From Daphnia carinata (lineage: Eukaryota; Arthropoda; Branchiopoda; Diplostraca; Daphniidae): a stretch of 64,000 nt of DNA. Numbering within the stretch: position 1 is the stretch's first letter; every line of letters begins with the position of its first letter. The notes under the pieces are model-generated. The model made no database searches, was not told the DNA's origin, and saw nothing but the letters and a program-made list of their open reading frames with translations. The stretch covers positions 124,001 to 188,000 of the forward strand of contig NW_026712464.1 in the NCBI RefSeq assembly GCF_022539665.2, given 5' to 3'. A program made the translations under genes and the position numbers. Below are positions 52,201 to 61,790 of this stretch, piece after piece.

Positions 52201-54707
52201 CTGATTCTATAACAATATATTCACATTGAATACACGTATATTTGATGCTGTTTGAATGTAGATATTGAAACTCACTGTATCATACTATATTCACATTGAA
52301 TACACGTATATTTGATACTGTTTGAATGTAGATCATGAAACTGATTCTATAACACTATATTCACATTGAATACACGTATATTTGATACTGTTTGAATGTA
52401 GATCATGAAACTGATTCTATAACACTATATTCACATTGAATACACGTATATTTGATGCTGTTTGAATGTAGATATTGAAACTCACTGTATCATACTATAT
52501 TCACATTGAATACACGTATATTTGATGCTGTTTGAATGTAGATATTGAAACTCACTGTATCATACTATATTCACATTGAATACACGTATATTTGATACTG
52601 TTTGAATGTAGATCATGAAACTGATTCTATAACACTATATTCACATTGAATACACGTATATTTGATACTGTTTGAATGTAGATCATGAAACTGATTCTAT
52701 AACACTATATTCACATTGAATACACGTATATTTGATGCTGTTTGAATGTAGATATTGAAACTCACTGTATCATACTATATTCACATTGAATACACGTATA
52801 TTTGATACTGTTTGAATGTAGATAATGAAACTGATTCTATAACACTATACTCACATTGAATACACGTATATTTGATGCTGTTTGAATGTAGATATTGAAA
52901 CTCACTGTATCGTACTATATTCACATTGAATACACGTATATTTGATACTGTTTGAATGTAGATCATGAAACTGATTCTATAACTTTATATTCACATTGAA
53001 TACACGTATATTTGATGCTGTTTGAATGTAGATATTGAAACTCACTGTATTATACTATATTCACATTGAATACACGTATATTTGATACTGTTTGAATGTA
53101 GATAATGAAACTGATTCTATAACACTATATTCACATTGAATACACGTATATTTGATGCTGTTTGAATGTAGATATTGAAACTCACTGTATCATACTATAT
53201 TCACATTGAATACACGTATATTTGATACTGTTTGAATGTAGATCATGAAACTAATTCTATAACACTATATTCACATTGAATACACGTATATTTGATGCTG
53301 TTTGAATGTAGATATTGAAACTCACTGTATCATACTATATTCACATTGAATACACGTATATTTGATGCTGTTTGAATGTAGATATTGAAACTCACTGTAT
53401 CATACTATATTCACATTGAATACACGTATATTTGATACTGTTTGAATGTAGATATGAAACTGATTCTATAACACTATATTCACATTGAATACACGTATAT
53501 TTGATGCTGTTTGAATGTAGATATTGAAACTCACTGTATCATACTATATTCACATTGAATACACGTATATTTGATACTGTTTGAATGTAGATCATGAAAC
53601 TGATTCTATAACACTATATTCACATTGAATACACGTATATTTGATGCTGTTTGAATGTAGATATTGAAACTCACTGTATCATACTATATTCACATTGAAT
53701 ACACGTATATTTGATACTGTTTGAATGTAGATATTGAAACTGATTCTATAACACTATATTCACATTGAATACACGTATATTTGATGCTGTTTGAATGTAG
53801 ATATTGAAACTCACTGTATCATACTATATTCACATTGAATACACGTATATTTGATGCTGTTTGAATGTAGATATTGAAACTCACTGTATAATACTATATT
53901 CACATTGAATACACGTATATTTGATGCTGTTTGAATGTAGATATTGAAACTCACTGTATCATACTATATTCACATTGAATACACATATATTTGATACTGT
54001 TTGAATGTAGATAAAGAAACTGATTCTATAACAATATATTCACATTGAATACACGTATATTTGATGCTGTTTGAATGTAGATATTGAAACTCACTGTATC
54101 ATACTATATTCACATTGAATACACGTATATTTGATACTGTTTGAATGTCGATCATGAAACTGATTCTATAACACTATATTCACATTGAATACACGTATAA
54201 TTGATACTGTTTGAATGTAGATCATGAAACTGATTCTATAACACTATATTCACATTGAATACACGTATATTTGATGCTGTTTGAATGTAGATATTGAAAC
54301 TCACTGTATCATACTATATTCACATTGAATACACGTATATTTGATACTGTTTGAATGTAGATCATGAAACTGATTCTATAACACTATATTCACATTGAAT
54401 ACACGTATATTTGATGCTGTTTGAATGTAGATATTGAAACTCACTGTATCATACTATATTCACATTGAATACACGTATATTTGATACTGTTTGAATGTCG
54501 ATCATGAAACTGATTCTATAACACTATATTCACATTGAATACACGTATAATTGATACTGTTTGAATGTAGATCATGAAACTCACTGTATCATACTATATT
54601 CACATTGAATACACGTATATTTGATACTGTTTGAATGTAGATAATGAAACTGATTCTAGAACAATATACTCACATTGAATACACGTATATTTGATGCTGT
54701 TTGAATG
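34201..54707. repeat. Higher-order satellite array based on a 140-bp dimer
   Basis: Two 70-bp monomer types alternate over long stretches. Type B has GATTCTATAACAC, GATGCTG and GATATTG. Type A has CACTGTATCATAC, GATACTG and GATCATG. A-B pairs give a 140-bp unit, clear from about 35.5 kb onward, with interruptions (A-A, B-B and hybrid A/B units). Rearranged or partial monomers occur near 35045, 35702, 37115, 38130, 39253, 41355, 43640 and 45590. Rare variants recur at fixed distances, showing nested block duplications. The array continues past the BEL/Pao element at 60874. Confidence 0.92.
54703..54707. repeat. Target-site duplication GAATG (left) of BEL/Pao element
   Basis: GAATG before the left LTR matches 60874-60878. 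It is monomer positions 44-48. Five-base duplications are typical of BEL/Pao integration, and the empty site rebuilds a normal monomer. Confidence 0.95.
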
Positions 54708-54729
54708 TGTCGATAATTTGTTATCGACA
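54708..54729. repeat. 9-bp inverted repeat (hairpin) at LTR edge, left copy
   Basis: TGTCGATAA and TTATCGACA are exact reverse complements separated by four bases, at the very end of the LTR (sense 3' end). The duplicate is at 60492-60513. Confidence 0.85.
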
Positions 54730-55086
54730 GTGTGAATAAGACACTAAAACTTTCAGGTTCCTACGCTGTGTAATTTTCTGATCTTCACTTGGAATGAGAT
54801 AGATTAATGCACAAGCACAAACTGAGTTGAGAGAGAGAGAGAGTTTGAGAGAGGGAGAATCGTCACCCGGTGATGGCCGATTCGTCAGACTAACTGACCA
54901 TCAAACGGGTAGCAACTAACCGAGAAGAGAGAAACAAAAGAAGGGCGAGTTTGACCGCGTGGTTTTAGGGTGGCAAATAAGGGTGGACGCCAATTACGGG
55001 TGAAAGAATGGAAAGGGGTGGAAAGATTGTGAAAGGGTTGAGAAGTAAAGGACGACGTTGCGAAATATGGAAGATAATTTCTGACA
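54708..55086 (-). repeat. 3' LTR of BEL/Pao element
   Basis: A 379-bp repeat, TGTCGATAA...TCTGACA on the plus strand. It contains a (GA)n tract near 54829-54843. By eye it matches 60492-60873 base for base apart from three missing bases. I see no AATAAA on the sense strand. Confidence 0.95.
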
Positions 55087-55100
55087 CTGCCGGCCCCAAA
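55087..55100 (-). other. Putative polypurine/G-rich tract of BEL/Pao element
   Basis: The sense strand reads TTTGGGGCCGGCAG immediately before the 3' LTR. It is G-rich rather than all-purine, and its position is that of the plus-strand primer. Confidence 0.55.
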
Positions 55101-55102
55101 TG

Positions 55103-58100
55103 TTATTCTTCGGACATCTTCTTGATACGGTCTCGTGCTAATTCCGCAGCTCGTCGAAGTGGCCGGGACGATGGAGTAGATACTGCGACGTTGGCTGGTT
55201 CGTGATTTGGCTCGGAAAGTCGAAGGGGATGCAGTCTTGTGATGGGACGATTGGTTTTGCCATGGGCTGTTCTCAAATCCACTGCTCTAACTTGTCCATC
55301 TGCGCTTTTGATTAGTTCCTCCACTACAGCCATTTTCCAATGTTTCCTTGGTCCGTCGTCGTGAATTAACACGATGTCCTTTTCCTTGACTATTGTAGGT
55401 TGGGTTTTTCGTGTATGTGAGTGAAATTCTCTTAGAGCTGGGATATAACTGGATAGAAATTGTTTTTTGAAGTGACCCAGTAGTTTTTGATGTCGGATGA
55501 TTGATCTTTTTAATTCGGAGGGTTTTTCATCGAATGACGGGTCCAGTTCTTCTTCTGCCAGGTTTTCATTGAACGGAAGCGTGGTGATTCTTCTTCCATA
55601 CATGAGATGTGACGGTGTTAGAATGTCCTTTGCTTCAATTGTTGTGGGATAGTCTTGCAACGGTCTGTCGTTCAGAACGGCTTCGGCTTCAGCGATGAGG
55701 GCACGAAATTCGTTGAGTGTGGGTTTTGTGCGGCCCAACATTTTCTTCAGTGTTGTTTTGGTTATGGCTATGAGCCTTTCCCAAAACCCACCATACCACG
55801 GCGCGCATTTCGGTATAAACCGCCAATGGATTTGACGATCCGAGAAATGGCGTTGAATTTCGGCACTTTGGAATAATTTTTGAAAGGTTTTCGCAGCTGC
55901 TTCAAACGTTTTGGCGTTGTCTGAAATGATGACTGATGGAATGGCGTGATGTGATGTAAAACATCGGAACGCTTCAAGAAAAGTTTTAGTAGCTAGGTCA
56001 TCCACCACCTCCAGATGAATGGCACGAGAGCTGGCGCAAGTGAACAATAGTACGTATACTTCTTTATCTTGTTTCTTGCTATCCTTCTGGCCTCGTATGG
56101 TGAATGCACCTGTGAAGTCCACTCCGGTTGTAGTGAAAGGAAAATCGTTGGATACTCGACACGCTGGTAGAGGAGCGTGATTTGGAGGTGTGTACGCGGC
56201 TCCATTCACTCGGCGACAGGTGACACAATCACGGATGACGGTCTTGACGCTTTGTTTAATGCTGGGAATCCAATATCTTTGACGAATAGCGGATACTGTG
56301 TGGTTGGTTCCCCCGTGTAGCATGTTGATATGATATGCTTCAATGATCAATTTTGTGATTCTGCATTTCTTCGGTAATAAGATTGGACTTATTGTATCTA
56401 GATTTAGTTTTGCGTTTCCCAAACGCCCTTGGCAGCGGATGATTTTGTTCTTATCCATAATGAGGTCTAGTTGTGATACTAGTGCTGGTCGTTTTCCTTT
56501 TTGCTCTTGTAGATATTCTTTCTCCCCCGGGAAGTGATGATCTTGAATTGACCGGATCCATAGTGTTTCGGCGCATTTTAGTTCGAAAGCGGTAATGTGT
56601 CCTTTTATCCATGATTTTCGTGACGCATCGTGGAGTCGAATGTTGTTCGCAAAACGACATATAATTGCGGTTATTCGAAGTAGTGATCGCCAACGATATT
56701 GTTTTGCATGAAGGATGTTTGAAATGTCGTTCCTGGTTTTTTGGTCAGAATGAGCTTTGTTGTCGATCACCACCGTGCTGGCTATGTGTCTGATGGATTC
56801 TGATAGATTTTCAATTTTCCAGCTGGGCCATTCTTCTGGTTTAGTGAGCCATGGGGGTCCGGTGTACCAAAAGCTATGGGAAAATTGTTTCAATGTTATC
56901 CCTCGCGTTAGTAGGTCGGCGGGATTTTGATGTGTCGGACAATAGCGCCATTCTGCGGTGCTTGTTTGGTTGAATTCTCGTATTGCTCTGACTCGATTCG
57001 AAACAAAGAGATTCTTGTTGCTTTTAGATTGATGTAGCCAATATAAGACTATTTGGCTGTCGGACCACAATACGCATTTCGGTGTTAGACCAAGTGGTTT
57101 GAAAGCATTGAGAATTGAGGTTGCTATGCGAGTGCCAATTGTTGCTGCCATAAGTTCCATTTGCGGTAGGGTAAGGAGTCTTTGGTCCTTTTTCAAGGGG
57201 GCAACTCGTGATTTGGAGAATGCAAAGGATTGTTGTGTCTTATTGCAAACATAGGCAATCGCTCCATATGCTTGTTGACTCGCATCCACGAAGATGTGTA
57301 TTTCTGTGATGAGTCCTGTGGTGAGGTAGGTTCTTGGAACTTCGGTATTCGATTTTTCGATGGCTTGCGTGATTCCATTCCACTGTTCCTGCATCTCTGG
57401 CGACAACGGATCATCCCACTGTAGTTTCAATTTCCAAATTTCTTGAATCAGGATCCGTGCAGAGATTGTTAATGGTGAGATGAAACCCATCGGGTCGTAA
57501 ACAGTTGAAATTTTACGAAGAACGATTCTTTTCGTTACGGTTGTAGCATTTGGAGTGGTCAAGTAGAACTTCGGTAACATGAGTGTGTCATTTGATCGAG
57601 ACCATCTTAACCCAAGGATTTTGATGAAGGAATTCTTGTCTCTTTCATCGTCGAGGTTGATTGTTGTTTGTACCGCTCTGTTGTTTGTTGCCCACTCTTG
57701 TAGTTTCAGGCCTGCTTGTTTCATAATGGCGTTTGCTTGATTGTAGTATTGATGAGCTTCCTTTTCTGTTTCGCATCCGGAAATTAAGTTGTCTACGTAA
57801 ATGTTTTGATCCATGTCAATGGCGATTTTAGATGAGGATTCTGCCAAGTGCTTTTTGATCACCGACAGCAAAATGAATGGCGAACTACTTGCTCCAAATG
57901 GTATTACTCGAAAACGATAGGTTTCGAACTCTGAATTTGGGTCCTTTCCATCCTTGATCCAAAAGAATCTGAGAAAATCTCGATCTGCTTCGTGTAGTAG
58001 TATCTGATGATACGCTTTCTCGATATCAGCGACGAGACCGATGTTGTGTGTTCGAAAACGTAGAAGGATTTCTAACATGTTGTTTTGTAGAGAAGGTCCA

Positions 58101-60454
58101 ACGTTCAAGCAATCATTTAAGCTGACACCCTTGTAAGTCTTGCAGGAGCAATCGTAAACAATTCTGAGAGGAGTTGTTGTTGATTCTTTGATTACTCCAT
58201 GATGTGGTACGTAGTGACATCCGCTCTTGATGTTGATTTCGTGATGCGGTACCTTTTCAATAAATTCGTTTGCCAGTTGTTGTTGGATAGTGGAATCATA
58301 TAATTGTAAGTTGCTAGGCGTTTTCCCAAGTCGCTTTATCATGCTACGAGTTCGGCGTTCGCATACGAATTGATTGGATGAGAGAGTAGGATGATCTGTC
58401 TTCCATGGCAGACGAGCTTGATATTTGTTTTGTTTGAATTCGATGCAGTTGTTCTGATACTCACTGGTGATGTCCATGGCTTCTGTTTCTGGTTGAATAC
58501 CCAGCATTTCTAGATCCCAAAGTCTCGAAATGTCAAATTTTTCTTCCACGGACACGTTTAGCATTGCCGTTTGATCAGAGTTGTTTACGTGTAGGTTCGA
58601 TACGCAACCAGATAAGAGATATCCGAGCTTCGAGCTTACAGCTGTGGGGCCTTGCCCACGCACTATCTTGTCGCTAACGATGTCCCAATAATAATCTGCT
58701 CCTATGAGGATGTCGATTCGGAACTGAGATTCCATTGATGCTGGATGTGCGAGTTGCAAATTTCGCAGATGAGGTAGGTTTCCGATTAAGGCCCTATGAG
58801 GGTCATCCAGTGGATCGACTATGTGATTGATGACGATAGCTTGTATGTCAATGGGACAGCCATTGATGTCTCTGAATGATACTTGCACGACATCGTAGAT
58901 TTCTGCATTAGATGAAGCAGCAGCGAAACCGACTAACACTAGATTTTCACGAAATAGCGTTTTGAGTTGTAGTTTCTTCGCGAGCTCCGTAGTGATGAAC
59001 GATCGTTGTGCTCCTTTGTCGATTAGAACATTGCCTTTTAATGTGACACCTTTGGCTTGTATGGGCACAACTGCTGTTTCTAGCAAGACGAAAGATTGTG
59101 ATGCAAAGGAATTGCGAGATCCGTTTGCAGTTAGGGCCACGGTTGTGGGATTTGAAGATAAAATGGTAGTGTTTGTTTCAACCCTTGGTCTCGTAGATGA
59201 ATTTGTGTAATTACCGTGTCGGCTGTTTGAATGTAAACTAGTGTGATGAGCCTTTTGACATATACGGCACCGAAATTTGGATGGACACTCGTTGTTTGTT
59301 GACTGATGGGATCGTAGACAGTTAAAACATAGATGTTTACCACGAGCGATAGTGTATCTTTCCTCGGTTGTGACTACATTATTACAGTCTGTGGGAAAAT
59401 GGTTTCCTGTACAGTAGGCGCAATGCTTGATTCGTTTTCGTTCGGTTTCCACTCGCGATGTTTTTGTAAACATGACACCGGCTTGCTTGTTCGATTCTGA
59501 ATGTTTAATGATGGAATGATCTGTTGAGTCTTCTAAAATTTCAATTTCTTTTTTCATGGCATTCCTTAGTTCTTCCAATGTCCATTCGATCGCGCCGTGT
59601 TGTCTTGCTAAGTTGCGACGTAGATCTGCGGTTAACTTATCCAGTAAGATGCAAACGAGCAAATCACCATACGAATCCATTCCTTTCCCTAGTGCTTCAA
59701 GTCCGCGTATGTTTGCCTCTAGATTATCCACGAATCGTCTCAAACTTGTCTTGTCCAATCCCGGTTTCGGTAGAGATAAAAAAGCGCGCATGTGAGCCAT
59801 GATGATCTTGTGCGGTTGTCCGAAACGCTCTTTTAACAGATCTACAGCCTTTGGATAGTTGGCGTTGTTAGGTGTGAGACCCATCAGTAGAGCTTTGGCT
59901 TCACCGGTCAAGCGAGAGTTTAGGAAATTAAACTTAGTAGCATCAGAGTATTTAGTTTTGTTATGGACTTCGACTTCAAATACGTCCCAGAACGCACACC
60001 ATTGTAAGATTGAACCATCAAACTCGGGCAAGTTAAATTTCGGCAGGTTGCTTGAATCAGGAACAGCTATTGTTGTAGCGATTGGCGCGTGGGGGGCCAA
60101 GGGAACTGTTACCGCGTTGAGGGCGATCTGATCGTCGATTGCTACCTTTCGCAGCTCTTCGAGTGCGTATTCACCTGCATCTAAGGCATCCTTGATAATG
60201 GAGTTGGCTGAACAAGAGTTATCAATTTCCGCCTCCAGCTCGTCTTCACCGATGGCTCCTTGAATTTCATCGTCCAACGCTTCAATAGTTTTGATTTTGT
60301 TGTGGAGATCCATCAATTTTCTATTCAGCTCGTGAATTTTGCGTTCTTTTTCCATGAGTCGATCGTCGATGATAGCTTGTATTTTCGGTAGTAATCTCGT
60401 GACAGCACCACGATTGCCTGCTCGCCTGCTGACGAGGGAATTGATGGACGCCAT
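55103..60454 (-). CDS. BEL/Pao Gag-Pol polyprotein (1783 aa)
   Basis: Starts at ATG 60452-60454, 37 bases after the 5' LTR, and ends at TAA 55103-55105. Residues 25-65 are charged and coiled-coil-prone. A Gag region like the arthropod retroelement family DUF1759 lies at about 140-300. Zinc-binding clusters follow at C345/C348/H352/C357, C376/C379/H383/C390 and C396/C399/H403. The protease region (about 455-610) reads D479-K-G where D-[S/T]-G is expected. RT (about 740-960) has the first Asp in L-V-A-D-I-E-K-A-Y (D810) and a YVDN box at 886-889 instead of YVDD. RNase H has D1057, E1100, D1132 and D1180. The integrase has H1375/H1380 with C1410/C1413 and a core of D1446, D1512 and E1559 (W-E-R motif). 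A C-terminal domain like DUF5641 lies at about 1655-1745. The single-frame layout and length are normal for BEL/Pao. The product would be processed into capsid, protease, RT/RNase H and integrase. Confidence 0.95.
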   Translation of the reverse strand: MASINSLVSRRAGNRGAVTRLLPKIQAIIDDRLMEKERKIHELNRKLMDLHNKIKTIEALDDEIQGAIGEDELEAEIDNSCSANSIIKDALDAGEYALEELRKVAIDDQIALNAVTVPLAPHAPIATTIAVPDSSNLPKFNLPEFDGSILQWCAFWDVFEVEVHNKTKYSDATKFNFLNSRLTGEAKALLMGLTPNNANYPKAVDLLKERFGQPHKIIMAHMRAFLSLPKPGLDKTSLRRFVDNLEANIRGLEALGKGMDSYGDLLVCILLDKLTADLRRNLARQHGAIEWTLEELRNAMKKEIEILEDSTDHSIIKHSESNKQAGVMFTKTSRVETERKRIKHCAYCTGNHFPTDCNNVVTTEERYTIARGKHLCFNCLRSHQSTNNECPSKFRCRICQKAHHTSLHSNSRHGNYTNSSTRPRVETNTTILSSNPTTVALTANGSRNSFASQSFVLLETAVVPIQAKGVTLKGNVLIDKGAQRSFITTELAKKLQLKTLFRENLVLVGFAAASSNAEIYDVVQVSFRDINGCPIDIQAIVINHIVDPLDDPHRALIGNLPHLRNLQLAHPASMESQFRIDILIGADYYWDIVSDKIVRGQGPTAVSSKLGYLLSGCVSNLHVNNSDQTAMLNVSVEEKFDISRLWDLEMLGIQPETEAMDITSEYQNNCIEFKQNKYQARLPWKTDHPTLSSNQFVCERRTRSMIKRLGKTPSNLQLYDSTIQQQLANEFIEKVPHHEINIKSGCHYVPHHGVIKESTTTPLRIVYDCSCKTYKGVSLNDCLNVGPSLQNNMLEILLRFRTHNIGLVADIEKAYHQILLHEADRDFLRFFWIKDGKDPNSEFETYRFRVIPFGASSSPFILLSVIKKHLAESSSKIAIDMDQNIYVDNLISGCETEKEAHQYYNQANAIMKQAGLKLQEWATNNRAVQTTINLDDERDKNSFIKILGLRWSRSNDTLMLPKFYLTTPNATTVTKRIVLRKISTVYDPMGFISPLTISARILIQEIWKLKLQWDDPLSPEMQEQWNGITQAIEKSNTEVPRTYLTTGLITEIHIFVDASQQAYGAIAYVCNKTQQSFAFSKSRVAPLKKDQRLLTLPQMELMAATIGTRIATSILNAFKPLGLTPKCVLWSDSQIVLYWLHQSKSNKNLFVSNRVRAIREFNQTSTAEWRYCPTHQNPADLLTRGITLKQFSHSFWYTGPPWLTKPEEWPSWKIENLSESIRHIASTVVIDNKAHSDQKTRNDISNILHAKQYRWRSLLRITAIICRFANNIRLHDASRKSWIKGHITAFELKCAETLWIRSIQDHHFPGEKEYLQEQKGKRPALVSQLDLIMDKNKIIRCQGRLGNAKLNLDTISPILLPKKCRITKLIIEAYHINMLHGGTNHTVSAIRQRYWIPSIKQSVKTVIRDCVTCRRVNGAAYTPPNHAPLPACRVSNDFPFTTTGVDFTGAFTIRGQKDSKKQDKEVYVLLFTCASSRAIHLEVVDDLATKTFLEAFRCFTSHHAIPSVIISDNAKTFEAAAKTFQKLFQSAEIQRHFSDRQIHWRFIPKCAPWYGGFWERLIAITKTTLKKMLGRTKPTLNEFRALIAEAEAVLNDRPLQDYPTTIEAKDILTPSHLMYGRRITTLPFNENLAEEELDPSFDEKPSELKRSIIRHQKLLGHFKKQFLSSYIPALREFHSHTRKTQPTIVKEKDIVLIHDDGPRKHWKMAVVEELIKSADGQVRAVDLRTAHGKTNRPITRLHPLRLSEPNHEPANVAVSTPSSRPLRRAAELARDRIKKMSEE

Positions 60455-60474
60455 CTTATTACGTTTCGAAAAAA
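60455..60474 (-). other. Very short leader of BEL/Pao element
   Basis: Only 20 bases separate the primer site from the Gag-Pol start codon, so any packaging signal must lie in the LTR or the coding region. Confidence 0.6.
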
Positions 60475-60489
60475 CTGGTTACGGCACCA
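60475..60489 (-). other. Primer binding site of BEL/Pao element, candidate tRNA-His
   Basis: The plus strand reads CTGGTTACGGCACCA, ending in CCA two bases from the 5' LTR. The end ACGGCACCA fits the 3' end of eukaryotic tRNA-His as I recall it (TCACGGCA plus CCA), with one mismatch at the second T. The identity of the tRNA is less certain than the site itself. Confidence 0.6.
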
Positions 60490-60491
60490 AA

Positions 60492-60513
60492 TGTCGATAA
60501 TTTGTTATCGACA
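60492..60513. repeat. 9-bp inverted repeat (hairpin) at LTR edge, right copy
   Basis: Same perfect 9-bp arms and 4-base loop as at 54708-54729. Here it lies three bases from the primer-binding site. Confidence 0.85.
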
Positions 60514-60873
60514 GTGTGAATAAGACACTAAAACTTTCAGGTTCCTACGCTGTGTAATTTTCTGATCTTCACTTGGAATGAGATAGATTAATGCACAAGC
60601 ACAAACTGAGTTGAGAGAGAGAGAGAGTTTGAGAGAGGGAGAATCGTCACCCGGTGATGGCCGATTCGTCAGACTAACTGACCATCAAACGGGTAGCAAC
60701 TAACCGAGAAGAGAGAAACAAAAGAAGGGCGAGTTTGACCGCGTGGTTTTAGGGTGGCAAATAAGGGTGGACGCCAATTACGGGTGAAAGAATGGAAAGG
60801 GGTGGAAAGATTGTGAAAGGGTTGAGAAGTAAAGGACGACATAGTTGCGAAATATGGAAGATAATTTCTGACA
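60492..60873 (-). repeat. 5' LTR of BEL/Pao element
   Basis: A 382-bp repeat, the partner of 54708-55086, with three extra bases in GACGACATAGTTGCG. The 9-bp hairpin is at 60492-60513, which is the 3' end of the LTR in the sense direction and next to the primer site. Confidence 0.95.
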
Positions 60874-60878
60874 GAATG
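60874..60878. repeat. Target-site duplication GAATG (right) of BEL/Pao element
   Basis: Directly follows the LTR terminus ...CTGACA and matches 54703-54707. Confidence 0.95.
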
Positions 60879-61790
60879 TAGATATTGAAACTCACTGTAT
60901 CGTACTATATTCACATTGAATACACGTATATTTGATACTGTTTGAATGTAGATCATGAAACTGATTCTATAACTTTATATTCATATTAAATACACGTATA
61001 TTTGATGCTGTTTGAATGTAGATATTGAAACTCACTGATTATACTATATTCACTTGAATACACGTATATTTGATACTGTTTGAATGTAGATAATGAAACT
61101 GATTCTATAACTTTATATTCTCATTAAATACACGTATATTTGATGCTGTTTGAATGTAGATATTGAAACTCACTGTATCATACTATATTCATATTGAATA
61201 CACGTATATTCGATACTGTTTGAATGTCGATCATGAAACTGATTCTATAACACTATATTCACATTGAATACACGTATATTTGATGCTGTTTGAATGTAGA
61301 TATTGAAACTCACTGTATCATACTATATTCACATTGAATACACGTATATTTGATGCTGTTTGAATGTAGATATTGAAACTCACTGTATCATACTATATTC
61401 ACATTGAATACACGTATATTTGATGCTGTTTGAATGTAGATATTGAAACTCACTGTATCATACTATATTCACATTGAATACACATATATTTATACTGTTT
61501 GAATGTAGATAATGAAAATTATTCTATAACAATATATTCACATTGAATACACGTATATTTGATGCTGTTTGAATGTAGATATTGAAACTCACTGTATCAT
61601 ACTATATTCACATTGAATACACGTATATTTGATACTGTTTGAATGTAGATCATGAAACTGATTCTATAACTTTATATTCACATTAAATACACGTATATTT
61701 GATGCTGTTTGAATGTAGATATTGAAATTCACTGTATCATACTATATTCACATTGAATACACGTATATTTGATACTGTTTGAATGTAGAT
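60879..61790. repeat. Higher-order satellite array, continuation (~13 monomers)
   Basis: Same A/B monomer types as before the BEL/Pao element, more diverged (ACTTTATATTC, ATTAAATACACG, CACTTGAATAC). The first ~200 bases share rare variants with 52884-53100 (CACTGTATCGTAC, then ATAACTTTATATTC). The segment ends at a junction at about 61785-61800 where TGTTTGAATGTAGAT is partly repeated. Confidence 0.92.

Larger units (their letters stand above)
54708..60873 (-). mobile_element. BEL/Pao LTR retrotransposon, structurally complete
   Basis: A 6166-bp element on the minus strand. Sense order: 5' LTR (60492-60873), primer site, 37-base leader, one Gag-Pol frame of 1783 codons, G-rich tract, 3' LTR (54708-55086). 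The LTRs are identical except for one 3-base indel (ATA present at about 60841 and absent on the left). The target duplication is a perfect 5 bp. There is no envelope frame: Pol ends 17 bases before the 3' LTR. Near-identical LTRs and an unbroken frame mark a very recent insertion. Whether it can still move is uncertain because of the altered protease motif. Confidence 0.96.

Noticed and set aside
55008..60131. Plus-strand and minor minus-strand frames across the BEL/Pao element
   Set aside because: They overlap the 1783-codon Gag-Pol frame in other frames and show no independent protein features.
60669..60956. 95-codon minus-strand frame spanning the BEL/Pao LTR and satellite
   Set aside because: It is a chance frame across an insertion junction.
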